Notes: generated by a model from the sequence alone, not told the origin. DNA of 64,000 nt from Streptomonospora nanhaiensis (GCF_013410565.1 NZ_JACCFO010000001.1:4650001-4714000), one strand, 5' to 3'. Numbered from the stretch's first letter, positions 52,909-61,751 are shown. Numbers and translations are program-made.

Positions 52909-53352
52909 GTGATCGTCAGCGAGTGCCCGTTCTGCGCCATCGCGCGCGGCGACGGGTAGGCCAGCGTCGTCCACGCCGACGACGCGGTCATCGCCTTCAT
53001 GGCCGCGCGTCCGGCCGTGCCCGGCCACGTACTGGTCGTGCCCCGCGAGCACGTGTCGGGCCTGGAGTTGCTGGACGAGGAGCTGGGCGCCCGGATGTGG
53101 GCGGCCGCGCACCGGATCGCCCGCGCGCTGCGGCGCTCGGAGCTGCGCTGCGCGGGTGTGAACCTGTTCCTGGCCGACGGCCGGGCCGCCTCCCAGGAGG
53201 TCTTCCACGCGCACCTGCACGTGCTGCCGCGCTTCGCCGACGACGGGTTCCGCGTCGAGGCCCGCTGGGGCGCGCCGGAGCGGGGCGAGCTGGACACCGG
53301 CGCCGCCGCCGTCCGCGCCGGGCTGGCCGCCCTGGCCGCCGAGGGCGGCTGA
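52909..53352 (+). pseudogene. HIT family hydrolase gene interrupted by in-frame TAG
   Basis: GTG 52909 has an ideal site (AAGGAG at 52897-52902). The frame reads VIVSECPFCAIARGDG, then TAG (52957-52959), then ASVVHADDAVIAFMAARPAV without a break to 53352. The full reading has the HIT features: N-terminal CPFC zinc pair, PGHVLVVPREHV, NLFLADGRAASQEVFHAHLH and the HxHxH triad HAHLHVLPRF. One change (for example GAG to TAG) accounts for the stop. Restart at ATG 52999 would give 117 residues that lack the first strand and the Cys pair but keep the active site. Stop-codon readthrough or a sequencing error are alternatives. Confidence 0.75.
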
Positions 53353-53423
53353 CCGCACCCACCCCGCCCCGCCCTCCTCCGGCCGCCCCCGGGCGGCGGC
53401 CCGGCCATGGCGGTGTACGGTCA

Positions 53424-53449
53424 GTTCGTTTAGTATGGACTGAACGAAC
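53424..53449. promoter_or_regulatory. 26-base dyad operator before the GbsR/MarR gene
   Basis: Arms GTTCGTTTAGT (53424-53434) and ACTGAACGAAC (53439-53449) are inverted copies with one mismatch in 11, around ATGG. TAGTAT (53431-53436) inside it could be a -10. It lies 15 bases before the ATG, a fitting place for autoregulation. Confidence 0.65.
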
Positions 53450-53464
53450 GGAACGTTGGTGGAC

Positions 53465-53947
53465 ATGAGCGGAATGCCCCCCGAAGAAGCCGAACTCGTC
53501 AACCGCATCGGCCTGTTCTTCGAGATGGTGGGCGCGCCCCGCACCATGGGCCGGATCTACGGCCGGCTGATGGTGTGCGACCCGCCCGAGCAGTCCCTGA
53601 CCGAACTCGCCGAGGCGCTGGACATGAGCAAGGCGTCCATCAGCACCGCCGTCCGCCCCATGCAGGAGGGCGGTCTGGTGGAGCGGCTGCCCACGCCGGG
53701 CCGCCGCCACCGCTACCGGATCACCCCCGGCGGGTTCACCCAGGTGCTCGGGGGGCAGTTGGCCCGCATGCGCCTGGGCGCCGAGGCGGCCGAGTTCGGC
53801 CTGTCGGTCGTCGGCGAGGACCGCCCCGAGCAGCGGGACCGCCTCGCCGACCTGCGGGACTTCTGCGAGTTCTGCGCGACCGTGGTCAACGAGGACTTCA
53901 TGCGGCGCTGGGACGAGTACCGCGCCCACAGGAGGAGCACACGATGA
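53465..53947 (+). CDS. GbsR/MarR family transcriptional regulator, 160 aa
   Basis: Winged-helix regulator of the GbsR group. NRIGLFFEMVGAPRTMGRIY and GRLMVCDPPEQSLTELAEAL are the typical GbsR N-terminus, and MSKASISTAVRPMQEGGLVE with RRHRYRITPGGF form the recognition helix and wing. Several starts are possible (TTG 53456, GTG 53459, ATG 53465); none has a strong ribosome site, so I take ATG 53465. Its stop overlaps the methyltransferase start (ATGA), so the two are translationally coupled. The dyad upstream is its probable operator. Confidence 0.87.
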   Translation: MSGMPPEEAELVNRIGLFFEMVGAPRTMGRIYGRLMVCDPPEQSLTELAEALDMSKASISTAVRPMQEGGLVERLPTPGRRHRYRITPGGFTQVLGGQLARMRLGAEAAEFGLSVVGEDRPEQRDRLADLRDFCEFCATVVNEDFMRRWDEYRAHRRSTR

Positions 53948-54774
53948 GCGACCGGATCGGCGCGGACTTCACGGGTGTGGAGTCCACCATGCTCATAACG
54001 CTGTACCTGCGCGCGCTGGAGACCCGCTCCGCCCGGCCCGTCCTCAACGACCCCTACGCGGTCGACCTGGTGGAGCGGCTCGACGTCGACTTCGCCCGGC
54101 TGCTGCCGCGCGGCGCCTCCGGGAACCGGTACACGGTCGCGGTCCGCGGCCGCCGGCTCGACGACTGGGCCGCCGACTTCCTGCGCCGCCACCCCGACGC
54201 CGTCGTGCTGCACCTGGGCTGCGGCCTGGACAGCCGGGCGTTCCGGCTGGGGCCCCCGCCCGGGGCGGCCTGGTACGACGTGGACCTGCCCGACGTGATC
54301 GCCCTGCGCCGGCGCCTCTACGACCGGCGGCCCGAGGGCTACACCACCGTCGGCGCCTCGGTGACCGACCCCGACTGGCTCGCGGAGGTCCCCGCGGGCC
54401 GGCCGGCCCTGGTGGTCGCCGAAGGGCTGCTGATGTACCTCACCGAGTCCGACATCCGGCGCCTGCTGGACGCGCTCGCCGACCGCTTCCCCTCCGGCGA
54501 GCTGCTGTTCGACGGCTTCGCCCCGTGGGTGGTCGGGCTGACCCGGCGGCTGGCGCCCGTGCTCGACCGCCGGGGCCTGCCGCACTACCGCACGGCGACG
54601 GCCGACGGGAGCGTCCTGACCCGGTGGAACCCCCGGTTCCGGCGGCTGGCCGCCGACCCCCTGCTCGACGGCCTGGTGCGGGTCTCCGAGCGCGGCCCCC
54701 GCACCACCTACCGGCTGCTGAACGCGGTCCCCGGGTTCCGCGGCTTCTACCGGCTCTGCCGGTTCGCGTTCTAG
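53944..54774 (+). CDS. SAM-dependent methyltransferase (TcmP/LCM type), 276 aa
   Basis: Methyltransferase of the leucine carboxyl methyltransferase-like family, which includes polyketide TcmP. Core motifs: VLHLGCGLDSRAFRLG (SAM motif I), YDVDLPDVIALRR (acidic loop), VAEGLLMYLTE (motif III region). N-terminal ARPVLNDPYAVDLVERL is also characteristic. It overlaps the GbsR/MarR gene by 4 bases and so is presumably controlled by it. Substrate unknown; a self-resistance or small-molecule O-methylation role is inference. Confidence 0.88.
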   Translation: MSDRIGADFTGVESTMLITLYLRALETRSARPVLNDPYAVDLVERLDVDFARLLPRGASGNRYTVAVRGRRLDDWAADFLRRHPDAVVLHLGCGLDSRAFRLGPPPGAAWYDVDLPDVIALRRRLYDRRPEGYTTVGASVTDPDWLAEVPAGRPALVVAEGLLMYLTESDIRRLLDALADRFPSGELLFDGFAPWVVGLTRRLAPVLDRRGLPHYRTATADGSVLTRWNPRFRRLAADPLLDGLVRVSERGPRTTYRLLNAVPGFRGFYRLCRFAF

Positions 54775-54787
54775 CGCCGCCCCGCGC

Positions 54788-55681
54788 CTACGGCGCATCG
54801 ACCGCCAGCAGGGCCCGGCCGCCGGCGGGCCCGCCGGCGGCCGGGGCCGCGCCCACGGCGATCCCCGCCATCACGGCCAGGCACGCGCCGCCCGGCCGGT
54901 AGTAGTCGGTGTGCCCGGTGGCGTCCCCGGCCGGGAACGTCCGCGCGCCGAAGCGCGGGGACATCGGGTCGCCGCCCAGCCCCAGCGGCCCCAGGCGCAC
55001 GCTGGGCACGAACCGGATCCAGTCGCCCTCGGCGCGCGTGGCCCACACCCGCGCGCTCATCTGACCCGCGTGCGCCACCCCCATCCCCGGGCTGGCCAGC
55101 GCCACCACGTCGTCGGCCACCCCGGGCTCGCGCGCGGCCAGGCCGCACACGGCCGTGCCGTAGCTGTGGCAGACCAGGGTGGTGTGCCGGTCGCGGGGCA
55201 GCACCTCGCGGGCGAAGCGCGCCAGCTCCCGCGCGCCGTGGCGGGCGGCGGCGATCCCGGCCAGGTCGATCCCGACCTCCTGCGGCGGCAGGTAGCCCAG
55301 CCACACCACGACGGCGACGCGGCCGTGCGGCGCGCGCTCGCGCATCTCGGCGTAGAGGGCCCGCCCGTTCGCCAGCGGAACGGTGCCGGGGCGCCGCGCG
55401 GTGCCCGCGCCGTTGTGGGCGCCGCGGAAGTTCTCCGCGTTCTGCCCCGATCCGGGCACGACCACCGCGATGTGGTCGGCCCGGCGCAGGTCGCCGACCA
55501 CCTCGACCACCCGCCCCGAGCCCGCCGGGTCGTGGGCGAGCACGCCGCCGGCGGGCGCGTCCCGGTAGCCTAGCGGCGCGGGCCGCGCGCGGTCGGCGGC
55601 CCCGGCCGCGCCGCCGCAGCAGGCCAGGACCGCGGCGGCCAGCAGCGCGCCGAGCAGCGCCCGGGAGATACGTCGTGCCAT
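54788..55681 (-). CDS. Secreted alpha/beta hydrolase (DUF1023/Abhydrolase_8), 297 aa
   Basis: ATG 55681. A signal peptide (ARRISRALLGALLAAAVLACC, cleavage near AGAAD) exports it. The DUF1023-type core is visible as VVVPGSGQNAENFRG, VVWLGYLPPQEVG, TLVCHSYGTAVCGLAA (Ser nucleophile in CHSYG) and ATGHTDYYRPGG with the catalytic His. The fold is common in actinomycete envelope proteins of unknown substrate. It converges with the methyltransferase gene, with only 13 bases between stops, and lies upstream of nothing else on its strand. Confidence 0.86.
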   Translation of the reverse strand: MARRISRALLGALLAAAVLACCGGAAGAADRARPAPLGYRDAPAGGVLAHDPAGSGRVVEVVGDLRRADHIAVVVPGSGQNAENFRGAHNGAGTARRPGTVPLANGRALYAEMRERAPHGRVAVVVWLGYLPPQEVGIDLAGIAAARHGARELARFAREVLPRDRHTTLVCHSYGTAVCGLAAREPGVADDVVALASPGMGVAHAGQMSARVWATRAEGDWIRFVPSVRLGPLGLGGDPMSPRFGARTFPAGDATGHTDYYRPGGACLAVMAGIAVGAAPAAGGPAGGRALLAVDAP

Positions 55682-55835
55682 GGGTCACGACGCTAGGAAT
55701 CCGGCCCCCGAGAGCGCGTCACCTTCCAGGGCGAATCAGGGGATAGCCCTTCGGGGGGAGGGCGAAGCGGGGAGGGGGCCGCCCGGTGCGCGCCGGTGCG
55801 CCGGACCGGGGCTCCGCCGGGTCCGCCGCGCCGGT

Positions 55836-56492
55836 CTACACCAGGCCGTTCTCGTAGGCGAACACGACCGCCTGCGTGCGGTCGCGCAGCTCCAGCTTGG
55901 CCAGGATCCGGCCCACGTGGGTCTTCACCGTCTGCTCGGCCAGGAACAGCTCGGCCGCGATCTCGGCGTTGGACAGCCCGCGCGCCATCTGCCGCAGCAC
56001 GTCGGCCTCGCGCGGGGTGAGCCCGTCGAGGGCCTCGGGGCGGGCGCGGACGCGGTCGCGGCGGCGCCGGGCGATGTCGGCGATGAGCCGGCGGGTCACC
56101 GAGGGGGCGAGGAGGGCGTCGCCCTCGGCCACCACGCGCACGGCGGCGCGCAGGTCGGCCACGGGGGCGTCCTTGAGCAGGAACCCGCTGGCCCCGGCGC
56201 CCAGCGCCTCGTACACGTACTCGTCGAGGTCGAAGGTGGTGAGCACGAGCACGCGCGGACCGCCCTCGCCCGCGCCGTCGACGATGCGGCGGGTGGCGGC
56301 CAGGCCGTCCATGACGGGCATGCGGACGTCCATCACGACCACGTCGGGCGCGTGCCGGCGGGCCAGGTCCACCGCCTCGGCGCCGTCGGCGGCCTGCGCC
56401 ACCACCTCGATGTCGTCGGCGGCGTCGAGCAGGGTGGCGATCCCGTCGCGCACCATGGCCTGGTCGTCGGCGACAATCACGGTGATGGGCAC
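55836..56492 (-). CDS. NarL/LuxR-type response regulator, 218 aa
   Basis: Receiver domain with VIVADDQAMVRDGI (acidic pocket), phospho-acceptor in VVVMDVRMPVMDG (Asp ~55), VLTTFD and FLLKDAP (Lys). Output domain LTPREADVLRQMARGLSNAE then QTVKTHVGRILAKL is the LuxR helix-turn-helix. GTG 56492 is 10 bases after the kinase stop, so kinase and regulator form one operon. Probably binds DNA as a phosphorylated dimer. Confidence 0.93.
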   Translation of the reverse strand: MPITVIVADDQAMVRDGIATLLDAADDIEVVAQAADGAEAVDLARRHAPDVVVMDVRMPVMDGLAATRRIVDGAGEGGPRVLVLTTFDLDEYVYEALGAGASGFLLKDAPVADLRAAVRVVAEGDALLAPSVTRRLIADIARRRRDRVRARPEALDGLTPREADVLRQMARGLSNAEIAAELFLAEQTVKTHVGRILAKLELRDRTQAVVFAYENGLV

Positions 56493-56502
56493 GGGCCACA
56501 GA

Positions 56503-58962
56503 CTAGTCCGGCGGCGCCGCCGGCGGCAGTTCGGCGACGACCTCGAACCCGCCCTCGGCGGTGGGCCCGGCCCGCAGCCTGCCCCCGAGCATGGCCACCC
56601 GCTCGCGCATGCCCACCAGGCCGTGCCCGCCGGAGTCCACCGCGCCCCGGCCGCCGCCCGCCGCGGCCGGGTCGGGGGGCCCGTTGACCACGCGCACGGT
56701 GACCTGCGACGGCGTCCGCCGCAGCGCGACCGAGACGGCCGCTCCGGGCGCGTGCCGGCCCGCGTTGCTGATGGACTCCTGCACGATCCGGTAGGCCGAC
56801 AGGTCGACCGCGTCGGGCAGGCCCGGGGCCCCGGTCCCGCCCGGCGGCGCCTCCTCCGGCGGGGGCGCGTCCAGGGCGATGTCCATGCCGGCCTGGCGCG
56901 CCTGGGCCACCAGTTCGGGCACCAGCGCCAGCCCCGGCTGCGGCGCGCGCTCGGGGCCGCCCTCGTCCTCCTCGCGCAGCAGCCCCACCACCCGGCGCAT
57001 CTCGGCCAGCGCGTCGCGCGCGGCGTCGCGGATGGCGTGGAAGGTCTCGGTGGGGCCCGGCTCCAGCCCGGCGAACTTGTAGGGTGCGGCGTCGGCCTGG
57101 ATGGCGATCATCGACATGTGGTGCGACACCACGTCGTGCAGTTCGCGCGCGATGCGGGAGCGCTCCTCCAGGACCGCCTGGCGGGCGCGGTCGCGGCGGC
57201 GCAGCCGGCTCTCCTCGGCCAGGCGCCGCTGGGCGGTGCGCCGGCCGCGCACGTTGTAGCCCAGCAGCAGCACCGCCGCCGCGACGGCCGCGATCCAGCC
57301 GGTCTGGGCGGGATGGGTGCCGGTGAGGGGATAGGCGGCGAGCACGTCGAAGGCGACCGTCAAAATCCCCACCCCCGCCGAGATCCAGCCCGGGTAGGAC
57401 ACCGCCACCGCGTAGAGCACGACGGGCAGGGCCAGCAGCGCGGCCACCGGCCAGGGCCACAGGTTCTGCGGCGGCGCGCCCACCGTGCCGACCGCGCCCA
57501 CCGCCAGCAGGGTCGCGAAGAGGCCCGCCGCCATGACGCGCCAGGTCAGCAGCGGCGCGGTGGGCAGCAGCGCGAACGGCAGGCCCAGGGCGAACCCCAG
57601 CACGACGGCCGCGAGCGCGGGCACCTGGTGGAACTGCGTGAGCTGCACGGCGGTCAGCGAGGCCAGGCCGGCGCTCACTCCCAGCAGCAGCGCCCACGCC
57701 GTCAGCTCGCGGGGCAGCGGGAGCGGCGCGGCGGGCGGCGCTTCGGAGTCGGCGTCCTCCGGCTCGGCCGGGGGGTCGTCCTCGGCGGGCAGCACCAGCC
57801 ACAGCAGCAGGTAGGCGACCAGCCCGAGCGGCAGGCCGACCAGCGGGAACACCACCCGCAGGGTGAGGGTGACCGGCTGGGAGCCGCGCGCCAGGGCCCC
57901 GCACACGCCCGCGACCACCCGGCCCCGCGCCGGCCGGCGCGGGCCGCCCAGCAGCCGCAGCGGGCCGCCGGGCCGCCGGGCGGGCCACCGCCACAGCGCG
58001 TCCAGCACCGCCTCCAGCAGCGGCACGCCGCCGCGCCGCGCCCCCGCGCCGCCGGGCAAGGCGCCCTTCCGCGCGCCGGGCGCTTGATCCGCTCCGGCGG
58101 GCACCGAGGCCCGCGTCCCGCCCAGCCCTCCGCCGGTGCCGCCCGCGCGGCGCAGCCGCCCGCCGTGCGCGCGGCGCAGCCGGACGTTGTCGCCCAGCAC
58201 CAGCGCGCCCAGCACCAGCAGCGCCGACCAGGCCACGGCCGCCGGCGGTGAGGAGGCGGCGGCCGTGGCCGCGACCGCCATCACCGAGGAGCACGCACCG
58301 GCCGCCGCCACCACCGCGCGGTCGTACTGGGTGGCCAGCAGGTAGCAGACCAGCAGGTACAGCAGCGCGGGCGCGACGGGGAACGGGACGTCGGGCACCC
58401 CCGGGCCGGGCGGGGCGGGTCCGGCGGCGACCGCCGCCAGGAGCGGGGCGGCGGGCAGCGCCGCCGTCAGCCACCGCCACGCCACCAGCACCGAGCGGCC
58501 CAGGGCCAGAACGGGCAGGCCCAGCGCGGCGCCCAGCAGGAGCGGAACGGGCGCCGGCACGCCGAACGCCACCAGCTGCAGGGCGCTGAAGACGCTCACG
58601 GCCAGCGCCGTCGCCGTCAGCAGCAGCGCGCCGTTGGCCTGCTCGCGCCCGCGGGCCCCCGGGCGCCCCGCCAGCCGCGCCAGCCACGGCAGCGGATAGG
58701 CCAGCACGGGTAGTACGAGCAGCGCGGACCGGCGGCGCAGCGACCGGGCGTCGCGCCCGCGCCGGGCCGCCCACGCGGCGTGCACCCCGCCGACCACGGC
58801 CGGACCGGTGCCCGGGGGGTCCGCCGGGAGCCACCGGGGGACCGCGCCGGGCCGCCGCCACAGCGCGTCGCCCAGGGCGCGCGCGGCGCCGCCGGGCCCC
58901 GCGCCGCCCTCGGGCGGACGCGGCTCCGGCCGGCCGCGCCCCCGCGGATCCTCGGTGGTCAT
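56503..58962 (-). CDS. Histidine kinase with duplicated PspC/membrane sensor, 819 aa
   Basis: ATG 58962 (GAGGGCGAG upstream). Twice the usual ~400 residues because the sensor half is present twice. Copy 2 (~315-573) has a PspC domain (VVAGVCGALARG, LVAYLLLWLVLP) and four to five membrane helices ending LLLGYNVRGRR. Copy 1 (~30-262) follows the same order, with a degenerate PspC (VVGGVHAAWAARRG, YPLPWLARL) and helices ending LVLGDNVRLRR; both start near ALWR. The kinase core follows: RIARELHDVVSHHMS (HisKA_3, His ~607), QESISNAGRHAPG (N box), GGHGLVGMRERVA (G box). Partner of the response regulator 10 bases downstream. Envelope-stress sensing is inferred from PspC. Confidence 0.9.
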   Translation of the reverse strand: MTTEDPRGRGRPEPRPPEGGAGPGGAARALGDALWRRPGAVPRWLPADPPGTGPAVVGGVHAAWAARRGRDARSLRRRSALLVLPVLAYPLPWLARLAGRPGARGREQANGALLLTATALAVSVFSALQLVAFGVPAPVPLLLGAALGLPVLALGRSVLVAWRWLTAALPAAPLLAAVAAGPAPPGPGVPDVPFPVAPALLYLLVCYLLATQYDRAVVAAAGACSSVMAVAATAAASSPPAAVAWSALLVLGALVLGDNVRLRRAHGGRLRRAGGTGGGLGGTRASVPAGADQAPGARKGALPGGAGARRGGVPLLEAVLDALWRWPARRPGGPLRLLGGPRRPARGRVVAGVCGALARGSQPVTLTLRVVFPLVGLPLGLVAYLLLWLVLPAEDDPPAEPEDADSEAPPAAPLPLPRELTAWALLLGVSAGLASLTAVQLTQFHQVPALAAVVLGFALGLPFALLPTAPLLTWRVMAAGLFATLLAVGAVGTVGAPPQNLWPWPVAALLALPVVLYAVAVSYPGWISAGVGILTVAFDVLAAYPLTGTHPAQTGWIAAVAAAVLLLGYNVRGRRTAQRRLAEESRLRRRDRARQAVLEERSRIARELHDVVSHHMSMIAIQADAAPYKFAGLEPGPTETFHAIRDAARDALAEMRRVVGLLREEDEGGPERAPQPGLALVPELVAQARQAGMDIALDAPPPEEAPPGGTGAPGLPDAVDLSAYRIVQESISNAGRHAPGAAVSVALRRTPSQVTVRVVNGPPDPAAAGGGRGAVDSGGHGLVGMRERVAMLGGRLRAGPTAEGGFEVVAELPPAAPPD

Positions 58963-59201
58963 CTCGCCCTCGCCGCCCCCGCCGTCGTCCCCGCCGCGCG
59001 CGCCCCGCGCGGCCGCGGCGCGTGCGCGCGCCACGGGATCACCCTAGGCCGCAGTCCCCTCGGCGGGGCATACCCCCGCAGGGCCACACGCGCCTCCCCC
59101 GCAGGTAGGGGGTGGACGGCGCACGGCGCGCCGGGTCATAGGCTCGATGACCGGACGGCCCGTGGTGGCGCCGAGGACGACGAGCCGAAGGGAAGCGGTC
59201 G

Positions 59202-60590
59202 ATGGACGTGCGGGAGTTCGTGGAGGGGCACCGGAACGACTTCGTCGCCGCCCTGAAGGAGTGGGTCGCCATCCCCTCGGTGTCGGCCGACCCCACCCGC
59301 CACGGCGACGTCCGCCGCTCCGCCGAGTGGCTGCGCGACCACCTGCGGGCGGCCGGGTTCCCCACGGCCGAGGTGTGGGAGACCGGCGGCCTGCCCGCCG
59401 TCTTCGCCGAGTGGCCCGCCGCGGACCCCGCCGCGCCCACCGTGCTCGTCTACGGCCACCACGACGTCCAGCCCGCCCGCGTGGCCGACGGCTGGGACAC
59501 CGACCCCTTCGTGGCCGAGGAGCGCGGCGACCGGCTCGTGGGGCGCGGCACCTCCGACGACAAGGGCCAGGTGCTGTTCCACACCCTCGGCGTCAAGGCC
59601 GCCATCGCGGCCTCGGGCGGCTCCGCGCCGCCGGTGACCGTGCGGCTGCTGGTGGAGGGCGAGGAGGAGTCGGGCTCGCCGCACTTCGCCGAGCTGCTGC
59701 GCGCCAACCGCGACCGGCTGGCCTGCGACGTCGTCGTCATCTCCGACACCACCATGTGGGGCGCCGACACCCCCTCGATGTGCGTGGGCATGCGCGGCCT
59801 GACCGACTGCGAGATCTCCCTCACCGGCCCGCGCGCCGACGTGCACAGCGGCTCCTTCGGCGGCGCGGTCCCCAACCCCGCCCGCGCGCTGGCCGCGCTC
59901 CTGGCCGACCTGCACGACGCCGACGGCCGGGTCGCCGTGCCCGGGTTCTACGACGACGTCGTGGAGATCAGCGACACCGAGCGCGCCCTGATCGCCCGGC
60001 TGCCCTTCGACGAGGCCGAGTGGCTGCGCACCGCCGGCGCCGGCGCGGCGGCCGGCGAGGCCGGCTACAGCACGCTGGAGCGCGTGTGGGTGCGGCCCAC
60101 CGCCGAGGTCAACGGCCTGTGGGGCGGCCACACCGGCGCCGGCACCAAGACCATCGTGCCGCGCTCGGCCCACGCCAAGGTCAGCTTCCGGCTGGTCCCC
60201 GACCAGGAGCCCGCCCGTGTGCAGGAGGCGGTGCGCGCGTTCGTGGCCGAGCGGGTGCCGGCCGGGCTGCGCGCCGAGGTCGTCTTCAACGGCCCGGGCG
60301 TGCGTCCCTGCGCCTCCGACCTGGACTCCGCGGCGCTGCGCGCGGCGCGTTCCGCCATGGAGCGGGCGTTCGGCACCGAGGTGCTGTTCACCCGCGAGGG
60401 CGGCAGCGGCCCCGAGGCCGACATCGCCGATATCCTCCGGGCGCCGCTGGTGTTCGTGGCCGTGGGCCTCAACGACGATCGCATCCACGCGCCCAACGAG
60501 AAGGTCGAGATCCCGCTCCTGCTGAAAGGCGCTGAGAGCGCCGCCTATCTGTGGGAGCATCTGGCCGTCGGGGCGCCCCACGCCGGCTGA
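59202..60590 (+). CDS. M20 family dipeptidase, 462 aa
   Basis: Zinc-dependent di/tripeptidase or carnosinase-like enzyme. Metal and catalytic motifs: VYGHHDVQPA (His ligand), GRGTSDDKGQVLF (bridging Asp), VEGEEESGSPHF (Glu pair), VVISDTTMW, and LNDDRIHAPNEKV (final His). GLRGxTD-like MRGLTDCEISLTG and VHSGSFGGAVPNPARAL belong to the lid domain. Starts at ATG 59202 with AAGGGAAG upstream. It is divergent from the kinase and lies 94 bases upstream of nudC. Confidence 0.9.
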   Translation: MDVREFVEGHRNDFVAALKEWVAIPSVSADPTRHGDVRRSAEWLRDHLRAAGFPTAEVWETGGLPAVFAEWPAADPAAPTVLVYGHHDVQPARVADGWDTDPFVAEERGDRLVGRGTSDDKGQVLFHTLGVKAAIAASGGSAPPVTVRLLVEGEEESGSPHFAELLRANRDRLACDVVVISDTTMWGADTPSMCVGMRGLTDCEISLTGPRADVHSGSFGGAVPNPARALAALLADLHDADGRVAVPGFYDDVVEISDTERALIARLPFDEAEWLRTAGAGAAAGEAGYSTLERVWVRPTAEVNGLWGGHTGAGTKTIVPRSAHAKVSFRLVPDQEPARVQEAVRAFVAERVPAGLRAEVVFNGPGVRPCASDLDSAALRAARSAMERAFGTEVLFTREGGSGPEADIADILRAPLVFVAVGLNDDRIHAPNEKVEIPLLLKGAESAAYLWEHLAVGAPHAG

Positions 60591-60684
60591 GTCACGCCGC
60601 CCGCGCCGGCCCTCCCGCCGCGGCGCGCCGCCCCGCACACCGCCGCGCCGCGCACCGACCCGCCTCCAACGCCGAGAAGGACCC

Positions 60685-61659
60685 ATGCTGCCACCAGAAG
60701 AGATCCCCGCCCTCTCCCGCGGCGCGGTCGACCTCGCCGGGCACCGCCGCACCGACGACGCCTGGCTGGACAAGTCCTGGGCCGACCCCGGCACCCGGGT
60801 GCTGGTCCTGGAGGGCGGCGACCCCGCCTCCTACGGCTGGCAGGCGCTGCTGGCGCGCCAGTCCCGCGCCCTGGTGGCCGACGGCGCCGAGGGCGGGCCC
60901 CGCCTGGTGTTCGTCTCGCCCGCCGAGGCCCCCGAGGGCGAGCGGTTCCTGCTGGGCGCGGACGAGCGCGACGGCACGGCCTACTTCGCGGTGGTCTCCG
61001 CGGCCGAGGACCCCTTCCCGCGCGTGCCCGGCGCGCGTCCGGTGTCGCTGCGCGAGGTCGGCGCGCTGCTGGACGACCGCGACGCCGGACTGTTCACCCA
61101 CGCCGTCGCCGTGGCCAACTGGAACGCCACCCACCGCTTCTGCCCCGCCTGCGGCGGCCCCACCGAGCCCTCGGCGGCCGGGCACGTGCGCGTGTGCGTC
61201 CGGGAGGGGCGCGAGAACTTCCCCCGCACGGACCCCGCGGTGATCATGCTGGTGCACCGCGAGGCCGACGGGGTCGAGGAGTGCCTGCTGGGCCACAACC
61301 CGCGCTGGCCCGAGCACCGCTACTCCGTGCTGGCGGGGTTCGTGGAGCCGGGGGAGTCGCTGGAGCAGGCCGTGGTGCGGGAGGTCGCCGAGGAGGTCGG
61401 GATCGCCGTGGCCGAGCCGCGCTACCTGACGTCGCAGCCCTGGCCGTTCCCGCGCAGCCTGATGCTGGGGTTCTTCGCGCGCGCCACGGGCCCGGCGCGG
61501 CGCACCGACGCCGAGGAGATCTCCGAGGTGCGCTGGCTGAGCCGCCCGGCGCTGCGCGCGGCGGCGGAGTCGGGCGAGGTGCTGCTGCCGGGGCCGGTGT
61601 CGATCGCGCGCCGGCTGATCGAGCACTGGTACGGCGGCCCGCTGCCCGGCGGGTTCTAG
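60685..61659 (+). CDS. nudC: NAD(H) pyrophosphatase NudC, 324 aa
   Basis: Hydrolyses NADH to NMNH and AMP and removes NAD caps from RNA in bacteria. The zinc-ribbon region reads RFCPACGGPTEPSAAGH and RVCVREGRENFPRTDPAV: three of the four Cys are present and the fourth is replaced. The Nudix box is GFVEPGESLEQAVVREVAEE followed by VGI, complete. The NADH-class signature SQPWPFPRSLMLGFFA follows. ATG 60685 with GAGAAGGA upstream. Counterpart of Rv3199c beside uvrD2 (Rv3198c). Confidence 0.92.
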   Translation: MLPPEEIPALSRGAVDLAGHRRTDDAWLDKSWADPGTRVLVLEGGDPASYGWQALLARQSRALVADGAEGGPRLVFVSPAEAPEGERFLLGADERDGTAYFAVVSAAEDPFPRVPGARPVSLREVGALLDDRDAGLFTHAVAVANWNATHRFCPACGGPTEPSAAGHVRVCVREGRENFPRTDPAVIMLVHREADGVEECLLGHNPRWPEHRYSVLAGFVEPGESLEQAVVREVAEEVGIAVAEPRYLTSQPWPFPRSLMLGFFARATGPARRTDAEEISEVRWLSRPALRAAAESGEVLLPGPVSIARRLIEHWYGGPLPGGF

Positions 61660-61751
61660 CGCCCGCCCGGGAGGCGCCGCCGACGCGCACACGCGGCGGC
61701 CGGGCGCCGACCGCCGCGGCCGGGCACGGGGCTCCGGGTCCGGCCGCGGCC

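Noticed and set aside
28045-52959. Genome-wide recoding of TAG to an amino acid
   Set aside because: TAG ends fdxA, the LOG gene, the DivIVA-like gene, moeZ and the monooxygenase at exactly the expected family lengths.
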